From CAWIVH01 sp963839475 (GTDB lineage Bacteria; Acidobacteriota; UBA6911), in assembly GCA_963839475.1 (NCBI GenBank), contig CAWIVH010000020.1, forward strand, positions 434,001 to 498,000: a DNA stretch of 64,000 nucleotides, written 5' to 3'. A program made the translations under genes and the position numbers. The notes beneath the pieces are model-generated. The model searched no databases and had not been told where the DNA came from. It saw only the letters and a program-made list of their open reading frames with translations. How positions within the stretch are numbered: position 1 is the first letter of the stretch; each line of letters starts with the position of its first letter. This document shows, in pieces, positions 8,961 through 17,866 of this stretch.

Positions 8961-10412
8961 ATGCCTAGCCCAGTCCGAGTCCGATTTGCGCCCAGCCCGA
9001 CCGGCTACCTTCATGTCGGAGGCGCAAGAACCGCCCTGTTCAACTGGCTCTTCGCCCGCCATTTTGGCGGCACTTTCGTCCTGCGCATCGAGGACACCGA
9101 TTTCAGCCGCTCCTCGGATGAAATGGTCGAAGGGATCCTGAACGGCATGCGGTGGCTCGGTCTCGAATGGGACGAGGGCCCCTATTTTCAATCCAGACGT
9201 CTGGAGCGCTACACGGCGATGGCGCAATCCCTGCTCGATACCGGCCACGCCTACCGCTGCTTCTGCACCCCCGATGATCTGGCGACCCGGAGGAATTCGC
9301 CGTCCGCCGAAGGGACAGCGATCGCCATCTATGACCGGCGTTGTCTCTCCCTGACGCGTGGTGAATCCGAAGCAAGGGCAGCTGCTGGCAATCCCTTCGC
9401 AACACGGTTTAGGGTGCCTCCCGGCAAAACCAGTTTCACAGACTGCGTGTTTGGCCCCATTGAAGTGGACAACAACCAGATCGAGGATTTTGTGCTGCTG
9501 CGATCCGATGGAATCCCGACCTATCATCTCGGCGTCGTCGTCGACGATGTTGATATGGCCATCACGCACGTCATTCGCGGAGCCGACCACATCTCCAACA
9601 CGCCTAAACAGATCCTCCTTTACCGGGCAGCCGGCAGGGACCTGCCCGAGTTCGCCCATCTGCCGCTGATTCTGGGGCCGGACAAACAGCGCCTCTCGAA
9701 ACGCCACGGCGCCACATCCGTGACCGCCTACGCTGACATGGGCTTCCTCCCGGAAGCGTTCTTCAACTTCCTGGCGCTTCTGGGATGGGCGCCGGGCGGA
9801 GATAGGGAAATACTGACGAAGGACGAGCTGATAGCGCTTTTCAGCCTGGACGGCGTCGGAAAGGCCAATGCAGTTTTCGGCTTGGACAAGCTGGACTGGT
9901 TCAACACCCAATACCTGCAGAAACTCCCGACTGATTCTCTGGCAGACCTGGCTTCGGAAAGCTTATTCTCCCGCTCGGTTTGGCGGCAATCGGAGCCTGA
10001 ATTGAGTCGGGAAGAATTGGCCGCTGCCATCGAACTGCTCCGTCCCAGACTCCGGAAACCGGCGGACCTCGCCACCACATTCAAAGCCTTCTTCACCGAC
10101 CAGTTTGACTACGATCCCGCAGCTGTCGAAAAATTCCTGCGCCAACCCGGATTGTCCCCGGTTCTTGAGCGCCTGAGGAAGGACTATGAAGCAGATGCCG
10201 ACTTTAGCCTCGAATCGACCGAGCGACTACTTCGCAGCGCGGCATCAGCCGCGGGCCTCAAGGCAGGAATATTGATCAACGCCCTGCGCGTGGGACTGAC
10301 GGGCCAAGGCGTGGCTCCGGGATTGTTCGAAGTGATGATCACGCTGGGGCGAAGGCGGGTTCTCGCACGCATTCGGAGGCTCGAAGATTATCTCTTGAAG
10401 ATGAGGCCATAG
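8961..10412 (+). CDS. gltX: Glutamyl-tRNA synthetase
   Basis: Class I aminoacyl-tRNA synthetase of about 483 residues, which charges tRNA-Glu. The ATP-site HIGH-type motif is in PSPTGYLHVGGART, the KMSKS-type loop is KQRLSKRHG, and the C-terminal helical anticodon-binding domain is complete. ATG 8961 is chosen because MPSPVRVRFAPSPTG is the normal family start; the upstream in-frame TTG 8934 adds nine residues without family likeness. Since gatC and gatA are nearby, the enzyme may also mischarge tRNA-Gln for transamidation; no glutaminyl-tRNA synthetase is seen. pdxJ follows after 29 bases. Confidence 0.95.
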   Translation: MPSPVRVRFAPSPTGYLHVGGARTALFNWLFARHFGGTFVLRIEDTDFSRSSDEMVEGILNGMRWLGLEWDEGPYFQSRRLERYTAMAQSLLDTGHAYRCFCTPDDLATRRNSPSAEGTAIAIYDRRCLSLTRGESEARAAAGNPFATRFRVPPGKTSFTDCVFGPIEVDNNQIEDFVLLRSDGIPTYHLGVVVDDVDMAITHVIRGADHISNTPKQILLYRAAGRDLPEFAHLPLILGPDKQRLSKRHGATSVTAYADMGFLPEAFFNFLALLGWAPGGDREILTKDELIALFSLDGVGKANAVFGLDKLDWFNTQYLQKLPTDSLADLASESLFSRSVWRQSEPELSREELAAAIELLRPRLRKPADLATTFKAFFTDQFDYDPAAVEKFLRQPGLSPVLERLRKDYEADADFSLESTERLLRSAASAAGLKAGILINALRVGLTGQGVAPGLFEVMITLGRRRVLARIRRLEDYLLKMRP

Positions 10413-10441
10413 CCTTTGAACATTAGACAGGAGGTGCATCC

Positions 10442-11176
10442 ATGACCAAGCTTGGAGTCAACATCGATCACATCGCCACTATCCGGCAAGCGCGCCAAGC
10501 CATCGAACCGGACCCTGTGGCTGCCGCCCTGATGGCGGAACTGGCAGGCGCCGACGGAATCACGATACACCTGCGAGGCGACCGCCGCCATATTCAAGAT
10601 AGCGACGTGCGCCGCTTGCGGGAGACGATCACCACCCGCCTCAACATCGAGATGGCCGCCACCGATGAAATGGTCCGTATCGCTCTCAAGTACAAACCGG
10701 ACCAAGTCACCCTGGTGCCTGAAAAGCCGGGTGAAGTCACCACCGAGGGTGGACTGGATGCCACCCAAAACCAGCCATCGATCGCTGGTGCTATACGCAG
10801 GCTGAGAAAAGGCGGAATCCAGGTAAGCCTGTTCATCGATCCTGAATCCCGCCAGGTTGATGCCGCGGCGGCGTTGGGCTCTCCCCTCATCGAGCTGAAT
10901 ACTCGTGCCTTTGCAGAAGCCTGTCCCAAGGGTATCGACATCCACTCGCCCGCCATTCGGAAGGAAACCGACATAGTGCGAAATGCCGCCCTGCGCGCCA
11001 TGAGCAAGGGACTCCGTGTCCTTGCGGGCCACGGCCTCACCTACAGGAACGTAAGCCTGATAACGCAGATCCGCGAGATCGAAGAGCTCAATATAGGCCA
11101 CAACATCATTGCTCGGGCCGTCCTCGTGGGGATGGAAAGAGCGGTGCGTGAAATGCTGCAGGCAATGAACTCTTAA
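10442..11176 (+). CDS. pdxJ: Pyridoxine 5'-phosphate synthase
   Basis: 244 residues, the family length. It condenses 1-deoxyxylulose 5-phosphate with 3-amino-1-hydroxyacetone phosphate in the DXP-dependent vitamin B6 pathway. Typical segments are LGVNIDHIATIRQAR, ADGITIHLRGDRRHIQ, LNIEMAAT, LVPEKPGEVTTEGGLD and LAGHGLTYRN. A strong AGGAGGTG site precedes the ATG. It is likely cotranscribed with gltX. Confidence 0.97.
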   Translation: MTKLGVNIDHIATIRQARQAIEPDPVAAALMAELAGADGITIHLRGDRRHIQDSDVRRLRETITTRLNIEMAATDEMVRIALKYKPDQVTLVPEKPGEVTTEGGLDATQNQPSIAGAIRRLRKGGIQVSLFIDPESRQVDAAAALGSPLIELNTRAFAEACPKGIDIHSPAIRKETDIVRNAALRAMSKGLRVLAGHGLTYRNVSLITQIREIEELNIGHNIIARAVLVGMERAVREMLQAMNS

Positions 11177-11298
11177 AGCTGAAACGGAATCGCTTCGGCT
11201 AATCCCATGCTCTTCTCGGCACCGGCTTCAGCCGCCGGGGATCCGGGTGACGTCGGTAAAAAACCCGCGGAAGATCACCGCTTGGAATTGAGGGGCTG

Positions 11299-12156
11299 AT
11301 GATGACACCGGGCACACTTTACCTCGTCGCCACCCCCATCGGGAATCTGGAGGATTTAACCCTGAGGGCTCTGAGGCTGCTCAAGCAGGCCGACCTGATC
11401 GCGTGTGAAGACACCCGCCATACCGCCAGGCTCCTGAACCATTACGGGATCGCGGTTCCAAAGGAAAGCTACCACGAGCACAATGAAGCCTCCCGAACGC
11501 CCCAGTTGCTGGAGATCCTTCATAGCGGCCGGTCCATAGCCCTCGTATCCGACGCCGGCACTCCCCTGGTATCCGATCCCGGGTTCACCCTGGTTTCCGA
11601 GTGCATCCGTTCAGGCATTCCGGTGGTTCCCGTCCCGGGTCCCTCGGCGGTTATTGCCGCATTGTCAGCCTCCGGATTTCCTGCCGACAGTTTCTGCTTT
11701 GGCGGCTTCCTTCCTTCAAAAAGCAGCCAGCGCCGCCGACGTCTTCATGAGCTTTCCACCCTGGAGTCCACACTTGTGCTGTACGAGGCGCCGCACCGGA
11801 TCCTTGCGTCGCTGTCGGATATGATCGATATCCTCGGCCCTCGGCCTGCATGCCTGGCTCGTGAACTGACCAAAATCCACGAGGAATTCATTCACGGGAA
11901 TCTCGCAGAGATCCACGCCAGACTGCTGGAGAGGCCTTCCATTCCGGGTGAAATCACCATCGTAGTCGGGAAAGGAGAAGCTAAGCAGCAGCCCGATTCC
12001 TTCCCTGCGTCAATACGGCAGCACGTGGAGAATGAAGCAAGCCGCACGGGAGTCCCCGAAAAAGAAGCGCTTCGCGCCGTGGCGCGCCAGCGGGGAATTT
12101 CACGACGTGAGGCCTACCGCCGGCTCCTCCAGGAGAAGAACTCCTCGCCGGAATAG
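11299..12156 (+). CDS. rsmI: 16S rRNA (cytidine-1402-2'-O)-methyltransferase
   Basis: 285 residues of the tetrapyrrole-methylase fold: LYLVATPIGNLEDLTLRAL at the N-terminus, CEDTRHTARLL, SDAGTPLVSDPG (SAM-binding loop), PVPGPSAVIAAL and GGFLP. It 2'-O-methylates C1402 in 16S rRNA. The C-terminus ends with a small helical region (GISRREAYRRLL). Two consecutive ATGs (11299, 11302) follow GAGGGG, and either may serve. It lies 122 bases after pdxJ on the same strand. Confidence 0.95.
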   Translation: MMTPGTLYLVATPIGNLEDLTLRALRLLKQADLIACEDTRHTARLLNHYGIAVPKESYHEHNEASRTPQLLEILHSGRSIALVSDAGTPLVSDPGFTLVSECIRSGIPVVPVPGPSAVIAALSASGFPADSFCFGGFLPSKSSQRRRRLHELSTLESTLVLYEAPHRILASLSDMIDILGPRPACLARELTKIHEEFIHGNLAEIHARLLERPSIPGEITIVVGKGEAKQQPDSFPASIRQHVENEASRTGVPEKEALRAVARQRGISRREAYRRLLQEKNSSPE

Positions 12157-12246
12157 GCTCCCCGGACCGGCCTCATCCCCAGTCGGATCTCCCCTTGCCA
12201 TTGCATCCCACCGCAAAAATCCGGTGAAAAACCTGCCCGGGCAAAT

Positions 12247-12786
12247 TCAGGGCATGGTGGCGTGCCCATCGAGCTCACCCGGAAGATACCCGGCCTTCAA
12301 ACCGGCGTCGTAGCGCTCCCTTCGATCCTGTTGCAGCCGCTTCAGTTTCAACTCGAGATCGCGGAACTCCGACACCCTGCGCTCACGGGCGGCAGCTGAG
12401 GCATCCGATCCACGAGCGTTCAGCCGGGGAGACGTTTTTTTGTCCGCATCGATACGATCTCGCAACCTCGCCAGCCGATCTTCGCAAAGCCGGATATCCC
12501 CATCGAGCTTCCTCAGAGAATTCCGGAAGGTAGAAACCGGAAGCGGCCGCTGTGAGCCGGCCTCGCGCGCGGGTGTGGGCTGACGTTGCGGAGGCAGGCG
12601 CGACGTGGTGAGGTTTCCTGAGCCGGATTTCCGCACCTGATCGGGAGAAATCTCCCGCGTTTCAATCCCCTGCAGATCAAGAGCTTTCCGCCGCTCGGCC
12701 TCCCTGCGCGCGAGTTCGCCGAGAGACTGGGCCCCGAATATCGGGTTCAGGCTGAGAAGTACCAAAGCAATAATTTGCCGTCTCAT
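12247..12786 (-). CDS. Secreted coiled-coil protein of unknown function
   Basis: 179 residues. A signal peptide (MRRQIIALVLLSLNPIFGAQS, cleavage near residue 19) is followed by SLGELARREAERRKAL, a motif I have often seen at the start of mature secreted proteins in Acidobacteriota. A Pro/Gln-rich linker and a long charged coiled coil (about residues 95-165) follow. Probably periplasmic; no catalytic motif is visible. It converges with rsmI. Confidence 0.6.
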   Translation of the reverse strand: MRRQIIALVLLSLNPIFGAQSLGELARREAERRKALDLQGIETREISPDQVRKSGSGNLTTSRLPPQRQPTPAREAGSQRPLPVSTFRNSLRKLDGDIRLCEDRLARLRDRIDADKKTSPRLNARGSDASAAARERRVSEFRDLELKLKRLQQDRRERYDAGLKAGYLPGELDGHATMP

Positions 12787-13280
12787 ACCTCATCTAATGA
12801 AATACAACCTGGCAGAGCCAATACTTTTTTGAGGATGCTCAATTCACATGCCAGCCCCAGAGGGTGGCCTGAGGAGGCCTTCCATCTGGAGGCAAGCGCT
12901 TGAAAAGCCCAGCCAGGGCGTGGAAAGCCCATGGCAGTGGCCCAGGATTTTTCGAATCTTAATGAGTGGGCTGCGTAGCGGCCAAGAAGAATTTGATCCA
13001 GCCATATAAACCGGGATAGGACATCGAGCAGGATTCCGCCGTGTAGCAATGGCTGAGATTCAGCCGTCGCTATGCGACGGAGGTTCATTAGTTCTTCAAT
13101 CCGGGCCTTGATAGGCCCGTTAATATTCAACGAGGCCGCTACACGGCCGTAATTTGATTTGCCCGTGGGATGAGTTGATGCTGCGGATTAAACCTATGCC
13201 GGAACGGCAGACCCTTTTCGCGCTTCACCGCCAGAGCGCTGGTTTACCTTACTGGAATTATGGACGGATCCTCCGCTGCC
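12787..13280. other. Non-coding stretch with dense secondary structure
   Basis: Between the coiled-coil protein gene and the 3' end of gatA. Open frames on both strands exist, but their products look unlike proteins and overlap palindromes. The right part holds the branched element at 13038-13147. Confidence 0.5.
13038..13147. repeat. Branched multi-hairpin element (candidate structured RNA or palindromic repeat)
   Basis: A perfect 10-bp closing stem (GCCGTGTAGC 13038-13047 with GCTACACGGC 13138-13147) encloses three perfect hairpins: GGCTGA-gat-TCAGCC (13051-13065), CCGTCGC-tat-GCGACGG (13064-13080, sharing two bases with the first) and CGGGCC-ttgata-GGCCCG (13102-13119). The strand cannot be decided from the fold, since all pairs are Watson-Crick. 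Confidence 0.6.
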
Positions 13281-14735
13281 TCAAATGCACAGAGGAGGAG
13301 CTTCGACGGGAAATGCCGCAGAGTAAGCTTCGGCTAGCTGGAGAATGGTCGACTCCTGGAACTGATTCGCCAGTATCTGAAGGCCGACCGGCAGCCCCTG
13401 AGGGGTGAATCCGCACGGGACGGAAATTGCGGGAATCCCCGCGAGGTTTGCGGTCACGGTGTAAATATCTGAAAGATACATCGCCAGAGGATCATCGGTT
13501 TTTTCGCCGATTTTAAACGCGGGTGTTGGGCTGACGGGCGTCAGTAGAGCATCCACACGGCTGAAGGCTTTCTCATAATCCTGTTTGATAAGGGTCCGCA
13601 CCTTCATGGCCCTGCCGTAATAGGCATCATAATACCCTGAGGAAAGCGCATAGGTGCCGATCATGATGCGCCGTTTGACTTCCTCGCCGAATCCCGCGCT
13701 GCGGCTGAGCTTGTACATGTCGGCCAATTCCTTCACCTCAGGGTGGCGGTACCCATACCGGACGCCGTCAAAACGGGCGAGGTTGGAGCTGGCTTCCGCC
13801 GGCGCAATGATGTAGTAATCGGCAATGGCGTAGTCGGTGTGCGGCAGCGAAACCTCCTCGATTTCGCATCCCAACGAAGAAAGGCGGGACAGGGACTGCT
13901 CCATGATCTCCTTGACCGCGCTATCCAGGCCGGGACCAAAATACTCTTTGGGAACCCCCAGTCGCATTCCCCGGACCGGCCGCAGGATTTCAGACGGGAA
14001 ATCAGGGACCTCAACCGGAGCCGATGTTGCATCGTGTTCATCCCGGCCGGCGATGACCGATAACAGTACAGCCATGTCGCGCGGATCATTGGCTATGGGG
14101 CCGATATTGTCGAGCGACGACGCGAATGCGATCAGGCCGTAACGCGAAATCCGGCCGTAAGTCGGCTTCAATCCGACCACACTGCAGAATGAAGCCGGCT
14201 GCCGGACCGAGCCTCCCGTTTCCGAGCCCAGGGCCAGGGTGGCCATCCCAGCGGCAACCGCCACGGCACTTCCTCCGCTGCTGCCGCCGGGCACACGCTC
14301 CAGGTCGTAGGGATTTCGCGAAACTTGAAAAGCTGAGTTCTCCGTAGAGGAACCCATGGCAAATTCGTCGCAGTTGGCTTTGCCGACCACGACGGCACCG
14401 GCCTTTTCCAGGCGTTCAACCGCCGTGGCGTTGTATGGGGGGATGTAATTGGACAGGATTTTCGAACCGCAGGTGGTGCGAAGATTCGCGGTGCAGATGT
14501 TGTCTTTTATCGCGACAGGAACGCCAGCCAGTGCCAGATCGCGGCTTCCGCCCTCCATCCGCCGATCTACCTCCCCGGCACGACGGAGCACAAGGACAGG
14601 ATCCACGGTAATGAAAGCTTTTAAGGTCGGGTCCGCCGATTCTATGCGTGCCAGCACGGCTTTGGCGACCTCAACCGCCGAGGTTTTCCCTGCCCTGACG
14701 GCATCCCGAATTTCCAACGCACTCTTAAGGTTCAC
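13281..14735 (-). CDS. gatA: Aspartyl/glutamyl-tRNA amidotransferase subunit A
   Basis: About 484 residues, the normal GatA length. It hydrolyses glutamine and supplies ammonia to convert Glu-tRNA-Gln or Asp-tRNA-Asn. The amidase signature shows the catalytic Lys in VAIKDNI, a Gly/Ser stretch VPGGSSGGSAVAVAAG and SETGGSVRQPASF with the cis-Ser and nucleophile Ser. GTG 14733-14735 is chosen because VNLKSALEIRD matches the family N-terminus and GGAG lies 8 bases upstream; the frame is open further up but without likeness. gatC lies 109 bases upstream; gatB is not in the window. Confidence 0.95.
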   Translation of the reverse strand: MNLKSALEIRDAVRAGKTSAVEVAKAVLARIESADPTLKAFITVDPVLVLRRAGEVDRRMEGGSRDLALAGVPVAIKDNICTANLRTTCGSKILSNYIPPYNATAVERLEKAGAVVVGKANCDEFAMGSSTENSAFQVSRNPYDLERVPGGSSGGSAVAVAAGMATLALGSETGGSVRQPASFCSVVGLKPTYGRISRYGLIAFASSLDNIGPIANDPRDMAVLLSVIAGRDEHDATSAPVEVPDFPSEILRPVRGMRLGVPKEYFGPGLDSAVKEIMEQSLSRLSSLGCEIEEVSLPHTDYAIADYYIIAPAEASSNLARFDGVRYGYRHPEVKELADMYKLSRSAGFGEEVKRRIMIGTYALSSGYYDAYYGRAMKVRTLIKQDYEKAFSRVDALLTPVSPTPAFKIGEKTDDPLAMYLSDIYTVTANLAGIPAISVPCGFTPQGLPVGLQILANQFQESTILQLAEAYSAAFPVEAPPLCI

Positions 14736-14844
14736 GGCCGGACTCCATGGGTTTGCACGTATTCGTGAAATATTATGAGGCTCAACCTCACCGCGATCTA
14801 AAGGAAAGAAAGCCCCGATTTCCGCCCCGGCACGACCGCCAGCT

Positions 14845-15141
14845 CTACAGGACTTTGGGAACTCGGAACTGCCCGTCCCTGGCATCGGGCGCATTTGCGA
14901 CTGCAGTGGCAGACCCAAGGGATGTCTTGACCTCGTCCGGACGGAAAAGATGCTTTTCAAATCCGGGGGTCAGAGAAACGTGGCTCGTGGGCGACACGCC
15001 TTCGATGTTCACTTCCTTCAGTTTTTCGATATATTCCAGGATTCGAAGGAACTGGCCGGTGAATGCTTCGAGTTCATCTTCTGCGAAATGAAGCTTGGCC
15101 AGCTCCGCAATTTTCATGACGTCACTTCGGGTAACTGACAC
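14845..15141 (-). CDS. gatC: Aspartyl/glutamyl-tRNA amidotransferase subunit C
   Basis: About 98 residues. GatC stabilises the GatA-GatB interface. The family pattern is clear: V..IA.LA.L.F.EDELE.FT.QF..IL.YIE.L..V, then SPTSHV and the C-terminal LFRPDEV and FRVPKVL. GTG 15139-15141 is preferred because AAGGAG sits 8 bases before it; GTG 15150 is also in frame. It precedes gatA on the same strand. Confidence 0.93.
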   Translation of the reverse strand: MSVTRSDVMKIAELAKLHFAEDELEAFTGQFLRILEYIEKLKEVNIEGVSPTSHVSLTPGFEKHLFRPDEVKTSLGSATAVANAPDARDGQFRVPKVL

Positions 15142-15257
15142 GATGACCACTCCTTGAATGAAAATGGCAGGACAGGAATCCGAATTGCCGCCCGGTCGAA
15201 AAGAAAAGGAGCTGAGGCCGAACGGTCCGCAACTTCCCGCAGCATTTGAAAATGCGC

Positions 15258-16220
15258 TCAGCGGGAAGGATCACGTCGAACCTTTTCCTGCCAGGTAAAA
15301 TAGCGACGTGCCCGTGCAATGTCCCGCCGGATCTGTGCGACCAATTCAGCCCGGTCGGCAAACCGCTTCTCATCCCGCAAGCGAAGCAGCATTTCCAGGG
15401 TTGCCTGCCGGCCATACACATCCCGGCTGAAATCGAGAATGTGGGCTTCAACCGTAACCGGCACTTCGCCGCTGTCTCCGGTGATGGTCGGCCGAACCCC
15501 GATATTGGTCACGCTCTGATACTTTTCGCCCTCGATATTCAGCGAGGTTACATAAACTCCCCGCCTGGGTATCAGTTCATTCAGCGCACGGATATTCGCA
15601 GTGGGGACCTTGAGCACAGCGCCGGTGGCGCTCCCGTGCACGATTTCGCCCGAGATTTCGTACGGCCTCCCCAGAAGGCGGCGGGCCAATCCGACTTGGC
15701 CTGAAACCAGGGCCTGGCGTACCGCCGTGCTCGAAACACGGCTGCCCCGGAACTGGACCTGATGGATTCTGCCAACAAAACAACCGCGCTCTTCACCCAG
15801 ATCCCGGAGAAGGTTAAAGCTGCCTTCGCGCCGGTTCCCAAACGCGAAATTCGGCCCGACATAGATCTCCGCCAGGCGCAACTTATCCCACAGTATCTGC
15901 AAAGCAAACTGCCGCGCACTCATTCGTGCCAGCGCGAGATCAAACGGGATCACCACCGCCAGCTCAATGCCGAGGCCGGCGAGGATTTTCAACTTCTGGT
16001 CCAGTGTTTGGATCTGCCGCGGCGCATTTTCGGCAGCAAGGACCTGCAACGGATGCGGATGAAAGGTGACTACGGTGGGAGTCCCGCCGGTCTCCCGGGC
16101 GCGCTGCACAAGATCATGCATGAGCTGCTGGTGGCCCAGGTGTACCCCGTCGAAATTGCCGATAGTTGCGATCGGCCGGGGACAGCCGTGGCTCTCATCC
16201 GCGCTGTAAACCGCTTTCAT
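15258..16220 (-). CDS. ribF: Bifunctional riboflavin kinase / FAD synthetase
   Basis: 320 residues. The N-terminal adenylyltransferase domain has TIGNFDGVHLGHQ and the YVGPNFAFGNRREG loop. The C-terminal kinase domain has LGRPYEISGEIVHG and the flavokinase core VPTANIRA, then YVTSLNIEG and NIGVRPT. It makes FMN and FAD from riboflavin; the flavoproteins encoded at 43.7-49.1 kb would need both. The start follows GAGAGGG. The DUF1844 gene ends 8 bases upstream of it, so the two are probably one operon. Confidence 0.95.
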   Translation of the reverse strand: MKAVYSADESHGCPRPIATIGNFDGVHLGHQQLMHDLVQRARETGGTPTVVTFHPHPLQVLAAENAPRQIQTLDQKLKILAGLGIELAVVIPFDLALARMSARQFALQILWDKLRLAEIYVGPNFAFGNRREGSFNLLRDLGEERGCFVGRIHQVQFRGSRVSSTAVRQALVSGQVGLARRLLGRPYEISGEIVHGSATGAVLKVPTANIRALNELIPRRGVYVTSLNIEGEKYQSVTNIGVRPTITGDSGEVPVTVEAHILDFSRDVYGRQATLEMLLRLRDEKRFADRAELVAQIRRDIARARRYFTWQEKVRRDPSR

Positions 16221-16228
16221 GACCCTCT

Positions 16229-16657
16229 CTAGAGCTGGATCCGGTTGGTCTTGGCCATGAATTTGATACGCAACTCGTAAAGCACACTTTCCAGCAATTG
16301 CGCCTCTTCGCGGCCGAGGTTCCCTTTGGTCTTCTCCTCCAGCATCGAGAGGATGTCGATGGTGTGACGCGCCGCTTCCATATCCTCTTCTTTTTTGTTG
16401 GTATAGGGATTCGGTACTTCGCCGAGAAGCACGAGTCCTTGCGTATAATAGGAGAGCACGTAGGAGGGGAAATCGATCTTAGCGCCGGTTCCCGGTGGGA
16501 TTTCATCGGCCCGCTCGCGCGCCACATTATCTTCCTGGCCCGGAACGCGTTCATTGGCAGCCTCAGCGGCCGCTTCCGCCGGTTTCGCCTCGCTTTCTTC
16601 GCGGAACATCCTTTTGTCTGTAACCTTGAAACCTTCAGATTCCTGTTCTTTGGTCAT
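16229..16657 (-). CDS. DUF1844 protein
   Basis: About 142 residues. A charged, low-complexity N-terminus (MTKEQESEGFKVTDKRMF, then E/A-rich) leads to the DUF1844 core: IDFPSYVLSYYTQGLVLLGEVPNP, AARHTIDILSMLEEKTKGNL and LLESVLYELRIKFM. The function of the family is unknown. It is cytosolic by appearance. ATG 16655-16657 matches the usual family start. Its position just ahead of ribF recurs in related genomes as far as I recall. Confidence 0.85.
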   Translation of the reverse strand: MTKEQESEGFKVTDKRMFREESEAKPAEAAAEAANERVPGQEDNVARERADEIPPGTGAKIDFPSYVLSYYTQGLVLLGEVPNPYTNKKEEDMEAARHTIDILSMLEEKTKGNLGREEAQLLESVLYELRIKFMAKTNRIQL

Positions 16658-16964
16658 AGTCCAACCTTGTTTCGGGAATTTTGCATTGAAGAGCACAAAA
16701 TGCTACCACCCCCCGAGCATGCGACTCAAGCCAAACTGCGCGATCCTTTCATTTAAAGCAGCGGATGGGATCGAGCCGCAAAGCCCGCCTCGAAGGGCAA
16801 TGTTTATTCTTCTTTCCGGTCTTCGCTGCTCAAACCGTTGAGCGGGCCAAATTACAGCAGAGTCCAGGAAATTGAACATCGGTTTCGCGAGTCTACGGGG
16901 GGAGGCAAAACGCATCTGTTATACTTTCCAGGCACTCATTCGAGCTTGGAAAGGAAAGGGCGGG
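16658..16964. other. Divergent intergenic region DUF1844 / mazG
   Basis: About 307 bases between two divergent genes, presumably holding both promoters. I see no clear -35/-10 pair and no gene. Confidence 0.4.
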
Positions 16965-17792
16965 ATGGAAACCAAGGCCGATATTCAAAAACTCGTGGAC
17001 CTCGTGGAACGGCTGCGGGGGGAAGGCGGATGCCCATGGGACAAGGAGCAAACCCGCGAGAGTCTGAAACCCATGCTGATCGAGGAGGCTTATGAAGTCC
17101 TGGATGCCCTGGACGGCGCCAGTCCCGAGGAACTCAGGGAGGAATTGGGAGACCTGTTGTTCCAGGTGGTCTTCCATGCTCAGATTGCCAGCGAAAACCG
17201 GGAATTCCGTCTGGCTGACATCATCGATCGCCTGCACGAAAAAATGGTGCGTCGCCACCCCCACGTCTTCGGGGGGGCAGATTTGAAAACCTCTGAGGAT
17301 GTTCTGAAAAATTGGGAAGATATCAAAGCCGCGGAAAAAGGAGTTGCCTCCACTTCTTTGCCCGACACTGAAAAGTCGCTGTTGGACGGCATCCCGTCGA
17401 AGCTGCCTGCGCTCCACGAAGCGTTCCAGATGACGGCCAAAGCCTCCCGGGTCGGATTCGATTGGCCGCAATTGGCAGATATCTTAGAAAAGATGAAGGA
17501 AGAGTGTTCCGAAATACTCGAGGCCAGGGAGTCGGGAGACGCGGGCAAAGTAGCCGACGAGGTGGGCGACCTCCTCTTCGTGGCGGTCAATGTGGCGCGC
17601 GCACTCGGAATCGACCCGGAAACAGCCCTGAGGAGAAGCAACCGCAAGTTCGGCCGCCGATTCCGCTATCTCGAGTCCAAAATCAAAAGCCAGGGACGCG
17701 AGCTACGCCACGCGACGCTGGCCGAAATGGACGCTCTCTGGGATGAGGCCAAAGCACAGGAGCGGGCGGCAGATCCACCCGCCTCAAAATGA
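16965..17792 (+). CDS. mazG: Nucleoside triphosphate pyrophosphohydrolase MazG
   Basis: About 275 residues with the two tandem MazG repeats. The first has LVERLRGEGGCPWDKEQT, EEAYEVLDAL and ELGDLLFQVVFHAQIA (the EExxE..ExxD metal site); the second has EECSEILEA and DEVGDLLFVAVNVARAL. It removes non-canonical or excess NTPs in the cytosol. ATG 16965, after AAAGGAAAGGGC, starts METKADIQKLVDLVERLR as in the family. It converges with rng, 74 bases away. Confidence 0.95.
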   Translation: METKADIQKLVDLVERLRGEGGCPWDKEQTRESLKPMLIEEAYEVLDALDGASPEELREELGDLLFQVVFHAQIASENREFRLADIIDRLHEKMVRRHPHVFGGADLKTSEDVLKNWEDIKAAEKGVASTSLPDTEKSLLDGIPSKLPALHEAFQMTAKASRVGFDWPQLADILEKMKEECSEILEARESGDAGKVADEVGDLLFVAVNVARALGIDPETALRRSNRKFGRRFRYLESKIKSQGRELRHATLAEMDALWDEAKAQERAADPPASK

Positions 17793-17866
17793 ACCGCTGA
17801 GAGCTTTCCCGGAAAACCACACTCTGCGCGGGTGCCGGCAAGATTGCCGCGCCTATCTGCCAGCCG

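Noticed and set aside
12783..13130. Minus-strand open frame of 115 codons beside the secreted coiled-coil gene
   Set aside because: It runs through the branched palindromic element, has no ribosome site and no protein-like motif; probably open by chance.
13154..13408. Plus-strand open frame of 84 codons
   Set aside because: It overlaps the conserved 3' end of gatA on the opposite strand and has no recognisable motif.
17830..17866. GCGCGG..CCGCGC inverted repeat between mazG and rng as a terminator
   Set aside because: There is no T run on either strand, and the inner stem would need a two-base loop.
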